Below, piece after piece: positions 51,338 through 59,300 of a stretch of 64,000 nucleotides of DNA. Source of the stretch: a virus. Numbering within the stretch: position 1 is the stretch's first letter; the number at the start of each line of letters is the position of its first letter. The notes beneath the pieces are model-generated. The model was given only the letters and a program-made list of their open reading frames with translations. It had not been told where the DNA came from and ran no database searches. The stretch covers positions 1-64,000 of IMG/VR virus record IMGVR_UViG_3300044632_001398; one strand, given 5' to 3'. The translations under genes were made by a program, and so were the position numbers.

Positions 51338-53485
51338 ATGGGATATACACAATTTACTGAAGATGTTTTTATAGTTGACTGTTGGACAGACACAATAGAA
51401 AAAGAAAATACATTAATAGAGTTACTTAATAGACTAAAGGTTTATAATTCACCAATTATATTGTGCGGACATTATCCAATTAAACCTGAAATACAAAAGT
51501 TAGTTGATTATTATTTGTACGACGCTAACAATGATATATTATTAGAAAAAGATTTTGAAGAGTATGGTGTTAATAGTGATAGATGGACATCTATGGGTGA
51601 ATTGACTATTACTAACAAAACGGAATTCCATCACGACTATGCAATTTGGATTACTATGAAGAATGCATTTGCATTAGCTGAAAGATTAGGAAAAAAATAT
51701 ATTCACTTTTTGGAGTTTGATAACTTACCAGATGAAGTACAATACCGACAATCTTTTATGGAATACGTTAGACATAACGATGCGGTTGTATACGAATATT
51801 CTCAAGGTTCAACTAAAGAAAGTAATCCATACAGTTCAACGTATATCTTCTCAATTAAAACGGATATTGCAAATAGATTAATTAATACAATTAATTCTAA
51901 AGAAGAATATTTTAAAGGTAAACCTGATAGATGGCAATTAGAGAAGGTATTCTATCAAACACTTAAGAGTATAACTAATAGTATTTTTATTAGTAAGTAC
52001 ATTCCTAACGATAATGAATTGAATATATTTGCAGCGTGGAATAGAAACGGAATAATTAGAAATGGTGCGAGATTCCAAACATATTTAGCTGTTGATGAAT
52101 ATAAACAATTGTTTATACATTTCATTTCGGGATTCTCAGAAAAACCTACAGATAAAGATTACATAGTTGAAGTCGTATGTGGTCAATATAAGAGATTTCA
52201 TTTAGTTAAGAAAGGAGAGTTCCATTTGGATAAAATCGGCGAATACATTAAAGGAGAAACTGTAAAAGTTTATTACCAAGGTATTGAAGTCTTCAAACAA
52301 GAATTAAAAGATGAATTTGAAGAGTTTAGAAGAAAGAATAAACTAACCAGAAACACCTTAATTAAAAAACCATCTAACCCAAATAAACAAACTATAGTAC
52401 ATTTTGTTGACGGTCCTTATGTTGAAATTAAAGAAGAGGGAGATTTTTTATATAATGTTCAATTCATTAATAAAAAAAATAACACTATTGAGTTTGAAAT
52501 TAATTTAAAGAGTAATCATTGGGCAAGATGTAATAAGAAATACTATGTTGATTGGTTAGTTAAGATAAAAGGTATTGATAATGACTATTACCACGAACAC
52601 AGTTTAAATTTAGAGAATAGAAGGGTAATGATATGTTTTGAATCTAAATCTTTGGGAGATAATTTAGCGTGGGTACCATATGTTGAAAAATTTAGACAAG
52701 AACATAAGTGTCATGTGATATGTTCAACATTTAATAATAATTTATTTAAAAGTGAGTACCCAAATATTGAATTTGTTTTACCTGGTAGTACTGTAGATAA
52801 CGTTTATTCACTTTATCGTTTAGGGGTATTTTATGATGATAAAAGAAAGATTGAGGAATCAAGACATCCAAATGACCCCAAAAAAGAACCATTGATGAAA
52901 GTCGGTTCGGATATATTAGGATTAAATTATGAGGAATTAACACCAAAATTACCAACCTATGGAAAAGATAAGAAAAAGTTAATATCAATCGCCACTCATT
53001 CAACGGCTCAAGCAAAATATTGGAATAACCCAACAGGTTGGCAAGATGTGGTTGATTATTTGATAGGTGAGGGATATGAAGTTAGATTATTATCAAGAGA
53101 AGAAGATGGGTATATGGGTAATAAGAACCCTAAAGGTGTGATTCAACAACCAAATGGACCATTAGAGGATATTATTAAGGTTTTACAGGAATCTGAACTG
53201 TTTATTGGTATTAGTAGTGGTTTAAGTTGGTTATCATGGGCATCTGGAACACCAACAGTTATTATTTCGGGTTTTACCGATGAAGATTTGGAACCAAAAA
53301 TAGGAGTTACACGTATTATTAATAAAGAAGTTTGTAATAGTTGTTGGTCTAATTATGAGTTTGACCCAGGTGATTGGAACTGGTGCCCTGTTCATAAAGG
53401 TACAAAAAGACAATTTGTGTGTTCAAAAACAATCACTTCAAAGGATGTTATAGAAAAAATTCGTAAATTATTAGGAAAAAAATAA
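51338..53485 (+). CDS. Bifunctional protein with autotransporter O-heptosyltransferase-like (GT9/BAHT-type) C-terminus
   Basis: 715 residues. The N-terminal about 220 residues are GT-A-like (DYAIWITMKNAFALAERLGK, KYIHFLEFDNLPDEV). From about 435 it resembles GT9-type autotransporter heptosyltransferases (TibC/Aah group): MICFESKSLGDNLAWVPYVE, ISIATHSTAQAKYWNNPTGW, ESELFIGISSGLSWLSWASG, and a four-Cys site with C666, C669, C683 and C695. TibC-type enzymes bind iron through a Cys finger and glycosylate Ser residues of beta-helical surface proteins. It sits 59 nt before the start of a TSG-repeat fibre gene, making that fibre an attractive acceptor (inference). Confidence 0.78.
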   Translation: MGYTQFTEDVFIVDCWTDTIEKENTLIELLNRLKVYNSPIILCGHYPIKPEIQKLVDYYLYDANNDILLEKDFEEYGVNSDRWTSMGELTITNKTEFHHDYAIWITMKNAFALAERLGKKYIHFLEFDNLPDEVQYRQSFMEYVRHNDAVVYEYSQGSTKESNPYSSTYIFSIKTDIANRLINTINSKEEYFKGKPDRWQLEKVFYQTLKSITNSIFISKYIPNDNELNIFAAWNRNGIIRNGARFQTYLAVDEYKQLFIHFISGFSEKPTDKDYIVEVVCGQYKRFHLVKKGEFHLDKIGEYIKGETVKVYYQGIEVFKQELKDEFEEFRRKNKLTRNTLIKKPSNPNKQTIVHFVDGPYVEIKEEGDFLYNVQFINKKNNTIEFEINLKSNHWARCNKKYYVDWLVKIKGIDNDYYHEHSLNLENRRVMICFESKSLGDNLAWVPYVEKFRQEHKCHVICSTFNNNLFKSEYPNIEFVLPGSTVDNVYSLYRLGVFYDDKRKIEESRHPNDPKKEPLMKVGSDILGLNYEELTPKLPTYGKDKKKLISIATHSTAQAKYWNNPTGWQDVVDYLIGEGYEVRLLSREEDGYMGNKNPKGVIQQPNGPLEDIIKVLQESELFIGISSGLSWLSWASGTPTVIISGFTDEDLEPKIGVTRIINKEVCNSCWSNYEFDPGDWNWCPVHKGTKRQFVCSKTITSKDVIEKIRKLLGKK

Positions 53486-53515
53486 AAACTATAAAATTAA
53501 TTGTAAAAATGGCAG

Positions 53516-53523
53516 TATTTATA
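53516..53523 (+). promoter_or_regulatory. Candidate late promoter TATTTATA
   Basis: TATTTATA in the context agtatttata, the same as at 40853. It ends 21 nt before the ATG of the fibre gene at 53545 and abuts an inverted repeat. Confidence 0.45.
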
Positions 53524-53546
53524 TGAGTATAACAACATACTCATAT
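53521..53546 (+). repeat. Perfect 10-bp inverted repeat over the fibre gene start
   Basis: atatgagtat (53521-53530) and atactcatat (53537-53546) pair perfectly around a 6-nt loop aacaac. The right arm includes the first two bases of the ATG at 53545, so an mRNA hairpin could mask initiation. It has no T tail, so it is not a terminator. Confidence 0.7.
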
Positions 53547-54768
53547 GAATATATTTGATCCATTTGTCTCAGGTAATCTCTCCGTATCAGGTTCGGTAAA
53601 TATATCGGGCTCAATGACAGTAGGAGGAACGATTAACGCCACTATTAGTGGTACGACATCAGAAGCACTAAACTCACAAAAATTAAATAACCAAGAGTCG
53701 TCCTATTACGCTATTACGGGAAGTAACTTATTTAAGGCGAACCAAACAATTAGTGGTTCGATAATCCCCGCCGTTACTAATGCTTACGATTTGGGTGACG
53801 CAACACATTGGTGGAAGGACATCTACGTATCAACAGGGTCCATCTTCATTGGTGGAATTAAAGCTATCAGTACAAACTCCGATGGTACAATACAAGTAGG
53901 TACTCAAGTTGTACAAACTTCAGCGAGTTTGGCTTTAGTAGGTCTTCCAGTTCCTCCAACAGGTTCTGCAGGATCAAGTCAAAGTACATTAGTAGGTAGT
54001 CAAAATATTACAGGTAGTCAAGCCATCACAGGTAGCATGTCTGTTAGTGGTAGTATGGTTGTAACTGGTTCATTGTTCATTAATGGAACATCATATACCG
54101 CAGCAACATCAGGAACATCTGGTTCTTCAGGTACTTCAGGTTCTAGTGGTTCATCAGGTACTTCAGGTTCTAGTGGTTCATCAGGTACTTCAGGTTCTAG
54201 TGGTTCATCAGGTACTTCAGGTTCTAGTGGTTCAAGTGGAACATCTGGTTCTTCAGGATCATCTGGTTCTTCAGGATCATCTGGTACAACAACGGTAACA
54301 AATGCGTCCGCTGATCGTGTAATGACAAGTGAAGGTGGAGTAACTATAAATGGTGAGGCAAACTTAACATTTAACGGAACAACTTTATATGTAAACGGAG
54401 CGTTAGGTGTAGGAACATCAACACCAACAACAACAGGTTTGATTAGAGCAACAAACGACGTTATTGCTTATTTTTCATCTGATGAAAGATTAAAAGAAAA
54501 TTTTGAACCAATTGTAAATTCTTTAGAAAAACTACAACAAATTAATGGTTATAGTTTTGATTGGGTTCCTATGGAAGGTATTCACGAAAATGAAGGTCAC
54601 GATATCGGTGTTAAAGCACAAGAAATTGAGGCTGTTTTACCTGAATTAGTTACAACAAGAGATAATGGTTATAAAGCCGTGAAGTATGAAAAATTAGTAG
54701 CTTTATTGATTGAAACAAATAAAGAATTATTAAAGAGAGTTGAAGCTTTAGAATCTAAAATAAAATAG
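53545..54768 (+). CDS. Tail-fibre protein with TSG repeats and Peptidase_S74 intramolecular chaperone
   Basis: 407 residues. The N-terminus MNIFDPFVSGNLSVSGSVNI is beta-strand/Ser-rich. NAYDLGDATHWWKDIYVSTG is the fibre module also found in the 1008 gene. Residues about 187-248 are T-S-G/S-S-G repeats. A beta-rich segment (VMTSEGGVTINGEANLTFNG) follows. From about 311 comes Peptidase_S74: SSDERLKENFEPIVNSLEKL, YSFDWVPMEGIHENEGHDIG, KAQEIEAVLPELV, KAVKYEKLVALLIETNKELL, ending in a coiled coil. S74 domains trimerise the fibre and self-cleave at the Ser of S-D-x-R-L-K, so the mature fibre probably ends near 311. Confidence 0.88.
   Translation: MNIFDPFVSGNLSVSGSVNISGSMTVGGTINATISGTTSEALNSQKLNNQESSYYAITGSNLFKANQTISGSIIPAVTNAYDLGDATHWWKDIYVSTGSIFIGGIKAISTNSDGTIQVGTQVVQTSASLALVGLPVPPTGSAGSSQSTLVGSQNITGSQAITGSMSVSGSMVVTGSLFINGTSYTAATSGTSGSSGTSGSSGSSGTSGSSGSSGTSGSSGSSGTSGSSGSSGTSGSSGSSGSSGSSGTTTVTNASADRVMTSEGGVTINGEANLTFNGTTLYVNGALGVGTSTPTTTGLIRATNDVIAYFSSDERLKENFEPIVNSLEKLQQINGYSFDWVPMEGIHENEGHDIGVKAQEIEAVLPELVTTRDNGYKAVKYEKLVALLIETNKELLKRVEALESKIK
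54130..54237 (+). repeat. Tandem 27-bp repeat, four copies
   Basis: The unit starts ggtacttcaggttctagt and continues ggttcatca. Copies at 54130-54156, 54157-54183 and 54184-54210 are identical; the fourth (54211-54237) differs only in its last codon (AGT for TCA, both Ser). It encodes G-T-S-G-S-S-G-S-S. DNA-level identity shows recent expansion. Confidence 0.93.
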
Positions 54769-54780
54769 TTAAATTACTGA

Positions 54781-54816
54781 TACTCACCACGTCCTAAAAA
54801 AATGTGGTGAGTATTT
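54781..54816 (+). terminator. Hairpin after the S74 fibre gene, probable terminator
   Basis: Perfect 10-bp stem tactcaccac (54781-54790) / gtggtgagta (54804-54813), 13-nt loop, then only TTT. The T tract is weak for an intrinsic terminator, and its right arm runs into a TATTTATA box, so the site may combine termination and re-initiation. Confidence 0.6.
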
Positions 54817-54819
54817 ATA
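54812..54819 (+). promoter_or_regulatory. Candidate late promoter TATTTATA
   Basis: TATTTATA overlaps the end of the hairpin stem by two bases and lies 33 nt before the ATG at 54853. Confidence 0.42.
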
Positions 54820-54852
54820 AAGACATTTGTGTTTAAATTATAAGAATTAGTT

Positions 54853-55071
54853 ATGGGTACAGTACCAGCAACAGGATCAGAAGTAAGTATGGGTAGAATT
54901 AGTGTAGTTTTAGGTTTAGCAGCTACACCAGGACAAGTTCAAGTAGGACTTAACTCAACATTGGGTGTTGGTCGTAACCGTTCATATTCAGGTGTTGCAA
55001 GTATTCCTTCAGGTTCCGAATCAGAAGAAAGTGCGGATTTCGGTGGTTTATCGGGTTCAGGTACATACTAA
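54853..55071 (+). CDS. Small Gly/Ser-rich structural-type protein
   Basis: 72 residues, MGTVPATGSEVSMGRISVVL...DFGGLSGSGTY. Rich in Gly, Ser and Val with no Lys-rich region. I recall similar 60-75-residue proteins near fibre genes of environmental phages, often opening with PATG-S/E-x-SMG; probably a virion or fibre accessory. It has its own candidate late promoter. Confidence 0.6.
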   Translation: MGTVPATGSEVSMGRISVVLGLAATPGQVQVGLNSTLGVGRNRSYSGVASIPSGSESEESADFGGLSGSGTY

Positions 55072-55097
55072 TATTTCCTTTTTTCATTTATTTTTAT

Positions 55098-55104
55098 TAT
55101 ATTA
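55098..55104 (+). promoter_or_regulatory. Candidate TATATTA promoter box
   Basis: TATATTA after a T-rich run, ending 5 nt before the ATG at 55110. Same layout as the boxes before 7990, 39851 and 48598. Confidence 0.35.
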
Positions 55105-55109
55105 TACGT

Positions 55110-55553
55110 ATGAATCTTACGTATAAGAAATACCCCTCAAAATACGAATTAGAATACGTTAAATGGAACGGTATTAACTTTGATAGAGAAAGACTCATCA
55201 AGTTTGTTAAACGTCTCAAATTGACGTATTTTTTGTCTTTTATACCCTATTATAGAAGAGAACATCAAATGTTAACCGAAATACTTGATTCATACGATAA
55301 AGACCGTATTGAGGGTTTATTGAATGGGAATCAAGAAGTATTAAAAAGATGTCTTATTGAAAAATGGGCTAGAATTGCATCAACTGACATTCTATTAACA
55401 AATACGTATTCAAGATTAACATTTACTACGATATCTAATTTACCAATCAAAGATTATCAACTCCTAATGAAAAGAGTTGAAGAGATGGTTGAGGCGGGAA
55501 GAAATTTAACATATCAAAGTAATAAAATAACAGATAACACACCCGGTACATGA
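55110..55553 (+). CDS. Hypothetical helical protein
   Basis: 147 residues, Lys/Arg-rich and mostly helical, with KFVKRLKLTYFLSFIPYYRR near the start and LLMKRVEEMVEAGRNLTYQS near the end. No family recognised. It overlaps the following glycosyltransferase by 4 nt and has its own promoter-like box, so the pair is a small operon. Confidence 0.55.
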   Translation: MNLTYKKYPSKYELEYVKWNGINFDRERLIKFVKRLKLTYFLSFIPYYRREHQMLTEILDSYDKDRIEGLLNGNQEVLKRCLIEKWARIASTDILLTNTYSRLTFTTISNLPIKDYQLLMKRVEEMVEAGRNLTYQSNKITDNTPGT

Positions 55554-56185
55554 GTAAATCAATCAACAATAGTTCAATGTGGGAAGTAAAACCACTTAAA
55601 TTATCAATATTAGTTCCAACAAGAGATACAGTTCACAGTCAATTTGCTTATTGTTTAACACAGTTGTATAATTTAACAAGAGAGGCTGGTATAGATGCTT
55701 ATTTGTTCTTTGATTCCAGTACTATTTTATTAAATCAAAGGAACAATCTTGTTAAAAAGGCTAAGGAAGTAAATTCAGATTATATTCTTTGGTTAGATAG
55801 TGATATGACATATCCAGCAACCACAGCTCTACGTCTTTTAGAACACAATAAGGACATTGTTGCATGTAACTATAGTAAACGTACCAAACCACTTAAAACA
55901 GTTGCATATACCAATTTAAATGATTGGGACAGTTGGGTACATATGGAACCCCAAGATGAACTTGTTAAAGTTGAAGGTGTTGGTATGGGATGTATGTTAA
56001 TGAAATTAGATATTTTTGAAAAACTTCAAAAACCTTACTTTGAATTTAGATACAAAGAAGATACCCAAGATTATTTCGGAGAAGATTTTATACTGTTAGG
56101 TAAATTGAGAGAACAAGGATACGATGTTTTTATTGATACTGTTTTAAGTATGGATATAAAACATCTTGGTATCTACGCTTTTTAA
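55550..56185 (+). CDS. GT-A type glycosyltransferase
   Basis: 211 residues. LKLSILVPTRDTVHSQFAYC and NQRNNLVKKAKEVNSDYILW lead into LDSDMTYPATTALRLLEHNK with D-S-D. IVACNYSKRTKPLKTVAYTN and VEGVGMGCMLMKLDIFEKLQ, then DYFGEDFILLGKLREQGYDV match the short GT-A enzymes common in phages (Anp1/Mnn9-like style). Its stop overlaps the convergent gene's stop: both TAA codons lie within TTAA at 56182-56185, leaving no spacer. Confidence 0.75.
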   Translation: MSKSINNSSMWEVKPLKLSILVPTRDTVHSQFAYCLTQLYNLTREAGIDAYLFFDSSTILLNQRNNLVKKAKEVNSDYILWLDSDMTYPATTALRLLEHNKDIVACNYSKRTKPLKTVAYTNLNDWDSWVHMEPQDELVKVEGVGMGCMLMKLDIFEKLQKPYFEFRYKEDTQDYFGEDFILLGKLREQGYDVFIDTVLSMDIKHLGIYAF

Positions 56186-57282
56186 AGTTTGTTCTTAATT
56201 TCTATTTTAAAGTTACCGATTTTATATTCTCCAACATCGTACTTAGGTAATGTTGCTCTTAATACGAACAATAAATTAAAATCATTATCAGTTAATTCAT
56301 CAGCGTAAACCATTACATCAACATTATCAGTATCAATAAATTTTGATTTTAAATCGTATCGTGTATTTTTTTGTTCAAGTTCAATATATTCATCAGGACT
56401 TTCACCTAAATTAATTTTATTAAAGAAAGGTTCAATATCAAATAAACGACTTTTATTGTTAATTGTTAAACCCATTGTGTAAGTTTTAAATTCAAAATTT
56501 TCTTGATTTTGATAATTCAATTGATTAAATGTATGAATTGGTATTCCCCATTTTCTAACAAAGTTTCTATTTGATGCAAATTCAATATTACCACGATTAT
56601 CTTTCATTTCTTCACTAAATCTTGATGTCTGCGAAACAAAATGATAAACAATTGCAGAATCACAAGTTTTTAATTTATAACCTTTTAGTTTCGCACGAAT
56701 TAAAAAGTCATCATCTTCACAAAAACATGGTACAAAACTAAAACCATCAAAACCATTTAAATCTTGAAATACTTTCTTGTATGCTGACATGAAGAACACC
56801 GCACCATCATATAAATTATTACTTCCATTCCATTGTTGAACGTAGTTGTTAAAATGAAAATTATCAAAGTCCTCAAATGAACTTCCTAAATCTAATAATA
56901 CTTTACCTGGTCTTTGATGTCCTTTGAATATTGGAGGTTCAATTGTTGTGTAAGATAAAATCATATCATCAGTAAGAAGTCTTTCAATTGATTCTAAAAA
57001 TCCTTCACCAATAACCATATCATTATGAATAAGAACAATTTTTTCAGTATCAACTAAGTCTATACCCGCATTATATGTTTCTGAAAATGTTAATCTAGTA
57101 TCATCATGGAAAAACGATAGTTCATTATCTTCTAATGATTCCAACCATTCTTTCGTTCCGTCAGATGAACCACCACTACTGATAACTAATGGTGACGTAG
57201 GATATATCTCACGTAATCTTTTATAACATTCTTTTGTTAATTCTAATTTATTGTAAACCGCCAGTACGAAACTTATATTCAT
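56182..57282 (-). CDS. GT2 family glycosyltransferase
   Basis: 366 residues. ISFVLAVYNKLELTKECYKR and VISSGGSSDGTKEWLESLED are the GT2 start; TEKIVLIHNDMVIGEGFLES holds the H-N-D-M variant of D-x-D. YDGAVFFMSAYKKVFQDLNG and FVPCFCEDDDFLIRAKLKGY supply the acceptor-site E-D-D. The C-terminal 100 residues (LINNKSRLFDIEPFFNKINL-like) are an extra domain of unknown role. Last gene of the minus run. Confidence 0.78.
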   Translation of the reverse strand: MNISFVLAVYNKLELTKECYKRLREIYPTSPLVISSGGSSDGTKEWLESLEDNELSFFHDDTRLTFSETYNAGIDLVDTEKIVLIHNDMVIGEGFLESIERLLTDDMILSYTTIEPPIFKGHQRPGKVLLDLGSSFEDFDNFHFNNYVQQWNGSNNLYDGAVFFMSAYKKVFQDLNGFDGFSFVPCFCEDDDFLIRAKLKGYKLKTCDSAIVYHFVSQTSRFSEEMKDNRGNIEFASNRNFVRKWGIPIHTFNQLNYQNQENFEFKTYTMGLTINNKSRLFDIEPFFNKINLGESPDEYIELEQKNTRYDLKSKFIDTDNVDVMVYADELTDNDFNLLFVLRATLPKYDVGEYKIGNFKIEIKNKL

Positions 57283-57737
57283 TTTATTATTTTTTTTATT
57301 ATTGGTCTATTTGTCACCCATATATAGTACTTATCTTCAAACTTTTTAATAAATTCATCTAAAAAATCTTTATTTGTAAAATAAATCCCATCAAATATAT
57401 AAAATGATTCATTTCTTTTGTATATAAAATTATAACAATAGTTAATAAAATCTATTTTATTGTTATTAACCTCGTCAACAAAATGATTTATGGATTTCAA
57501 AGACATTTTAAATCCTTTTTTATTTACCATATCATTGATACTTTTTATAGGTAAATTTTTATCAACTGTAATTTGGTCTAAACTAACATAATAAGATTTA
57601 GGTATAGTTTTTAACACAAAACTTAAATTAGTTTTTCCGTCCATCGGTTCACCCGATACTATCATAAGTGTCGGCATTTTAGGTTTATAAAACCCTCTGG
57701 GTCTTATAAAGTGGTCTTCAATACTAATTATGGACAT
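57279..57737 (-). CDS. P-loop NTPase/kinase-like protein
   Basis: 152 residues. TLMIVSGEPMDGKTNLSFVL is a Walker A loop (G-E-P-x-D-G-K-T). ESFYIFDGIYFTNKDFLDEF may act as Walker B. KYYIWVTNRPIIKK ends it. Size and loop suggest a small-molecule kinase, but no signature separates families. It lies between two GT2 genes with 4- and 14-nt overlaps. Confidence 0.6.
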   Translation of the reverse strand: MSIISIEDHFIRPRGFYKPKMPTLMIVSGEPMDGKTNLSFVLKTIPKSYYVSLDQITVDKNLPIKSINDMVNKKGFKMSLKSINHFVDEVNNNKIDFINYCYNFIYKRNESFYIFDGIYFTNKDFLDEFIKKFEDKYYIWVTNRPIIKKIIK

Positions 57738-58302
57738 ATAGTGGTTTATTTATTTTTTTAATAGTTCCGTGAGGATATTTTCTCAGGTATTCCTCAACAA
57801 ATAAACCATCAGATTGTTCATATGTAGTATCTAATTTTATATTTTTTGCCAAATCTGTTTTAGACATAAAATTACCAATATCAATAGCACCAAGTTTTGG
57901 CATCGAGTTAATATGAAGATATTGTTGTTGCGTCCAATTATGTATCATATTACAATATACAAAATGAGTTTTATCGTCCACTGAATTTAAAAAATCATCT
58001 ACGAATACCGGCATATAATAATTATCGTCGCCAGTCATTACGACCCATTCTTCAGTTGCATTTTGTAATCCATAATTTCTTGGGGTATGCCCCCAATCTT
58101 TATGTGGACCATTTAATTCTGTAAATCTTATTCTATCATCACCGTTAAAATAATCTTTTACTTTTTGATAACCATCATAAACAGCATCCGCAACAACGTG
58201 TATTTTCCAATTAGGTGATGACTGAGAAAATATTGAACTAATGACACCCATCAATTGATTAGGTCTATTATAAGTTGGGATTATAAATTCTATTTTACTC
58301 AT
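57724..58302 (-). CDS. GT2 family glycosyltransferase
   Basis: 192 residues. IEFIIPTYNRPNQLMGVISS is the classic GT2 opening, NWKIHVVADAVYDGYQKVKD the nucleotide region, and WVVMTGDDNYYMPVFVDDFL the D-x-D equivalent (GDDNY). It is short for GT2, lacking the usual C-terminal extension. One-base overlap with the epimerase upstream. Confidence 0.75.
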   Translation of the reverse strand: MSKIEFIIPTYNRPNQLMGVISSIFSQSSPNWKIHVVADAVYDGYQKVKDYFNGDDRIRFTELNGPHKDWGHTPRNYGLQNATEEWVVMTGDDNYYMPVFVDDFLNSVDDKTHFVYCNMIHNWTQQQYLHINSMPKLGAIDIGNFMSKTDLAKNIKLDTTYEQSDGLFVEEYLRKYPHGTIKKINKPLYVHN

Positions 58303-59300
58303 TACTTTTTAGTTTTCCAAAATGAATATATTCCTTTATCTAGTTCATAAGAAGGCCAAACAAAACGTTCTCTAATTGGTTGAGTTTTAACCCATTCCCA
58401 CATTTTTGTTAATCCCTCTTTTAAATCTGTCTTATGTTCAAAATCCAATAAATCAACTGATTTTTGCCATGTTGGTATTGAATGTTTAACTTCGTGTCTA
58501 CCCTCAAAATATTTTACTTCTCCTCCACCAACAACTTCACGTAATGTTTCATTTGCCTCATTGATGGAGTATTCTTTAATCCCACCTAAATTTATTATTT
58601 GTTTAGATGCTCTCATATCCTGTGACGCCTTCCACAATGGTTCAATACTATCATCAATATAACTAAATGCTCTTGTTTGGGTACCATCACCAAATATTGT
58701 CATTGGTTCATTTATAGTATGTTGATACATCCATATACCTAACACATTTCTATATTTGTCCCATATATTCTGTTTAACACCATATACATTGTGAGGTCTA
58801 ATAATACACCAATCAAGTCCGTGATGTTCACCAGCAATCTGTATATCCATTTCACAACCATATTTAGCCACACCATACGGGTCAATAGGTTTCTGTTGTT
58901 GATCCTCATCAAATATGCCACCATAACCATGACCGTACACAGCTAAAGTTGATGTAAATACTAAACGTTTAATGTCGTATCTAATACATTCGTTAATAAT
59001 ACGAGATGTTGCAACCAAATTATTTTGATAGTTGTAACTCCTAATAAATGGTGATAAACCCTCCGCCGCATATGCCGCTAAATGATAAACATAATCAAAT
59101 TGATGTCTTTCAAAACATTCTTGAATATTTCCATTCACCAAATTCATTTCCCATAATTCTACTTTAGGATTCACATTTTCTCTATAACCACCACTCATAT
59201 CGTCTATTCCAACAACATGAACTTCAGGATGATTTTCAATAATGTAATCAGATAGTCTTGAACCCAATAAACCAGCAACTCCTGTAATTAAAATTTTCAT
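58302..59300 (-). CDS. UDP-glucose 4-epimerase-like SDR
   Basis: 332 residues. ILITGVAGLLGSRLSDYIIE is the NAD loop; VYHLAAYAAEGLSPFIRSYN, RLVFTSTLAVYGHGYG and a full active site in DPYGVAKYGCEMDI (Y-x-x-x-K) follow. CIIRPHNVYGVKQNIWDKYR and FGDGTQTRAFSYIDDSIEPL match UDP-hexose 4-epimerases. It would interconvert nucleotide sugars feeding the flanking GT2 enzymes. Confidence 0.84.
   Translation of the reverse strand: MKILITGVAGLLGSRLSDYIIENHPEVHVVGIDDMSGGYRENVNPKVELWEMNLVNGNIQECFERHQFDYVYHLAAYAAEGLSPFIRSYNYQNNLVATSRIINECIRYDIKRLVFTSTLAVYGHGYGGIFDEDQQQKPIDPYGVAKYGCEMDIQIAGEHHGLDWCIIRPHNVYGVKQNIWDKYRNVLGIWMYQHTINEPMTIFGDGTQTRAFSYIDDSIEPLWKASQDMRASKQIINLGGIKEYSINEANETLREVVGGGEVKYFEGRHEVKHSIPTWQKSVDLLDFEHKTDLKEGLTKMWEWVKTQPIRERFVWPSYELDKGIYSFWKTKK

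Noticed and set aside
54083-54298. Plus-strand ORF rich in His/Gln/Val/Leu inside the S74 fibre repeat
   Set aside because: It is a frame-shifted reading of the 27-bp tandem repeat; the real frame runs through the S74 domain.
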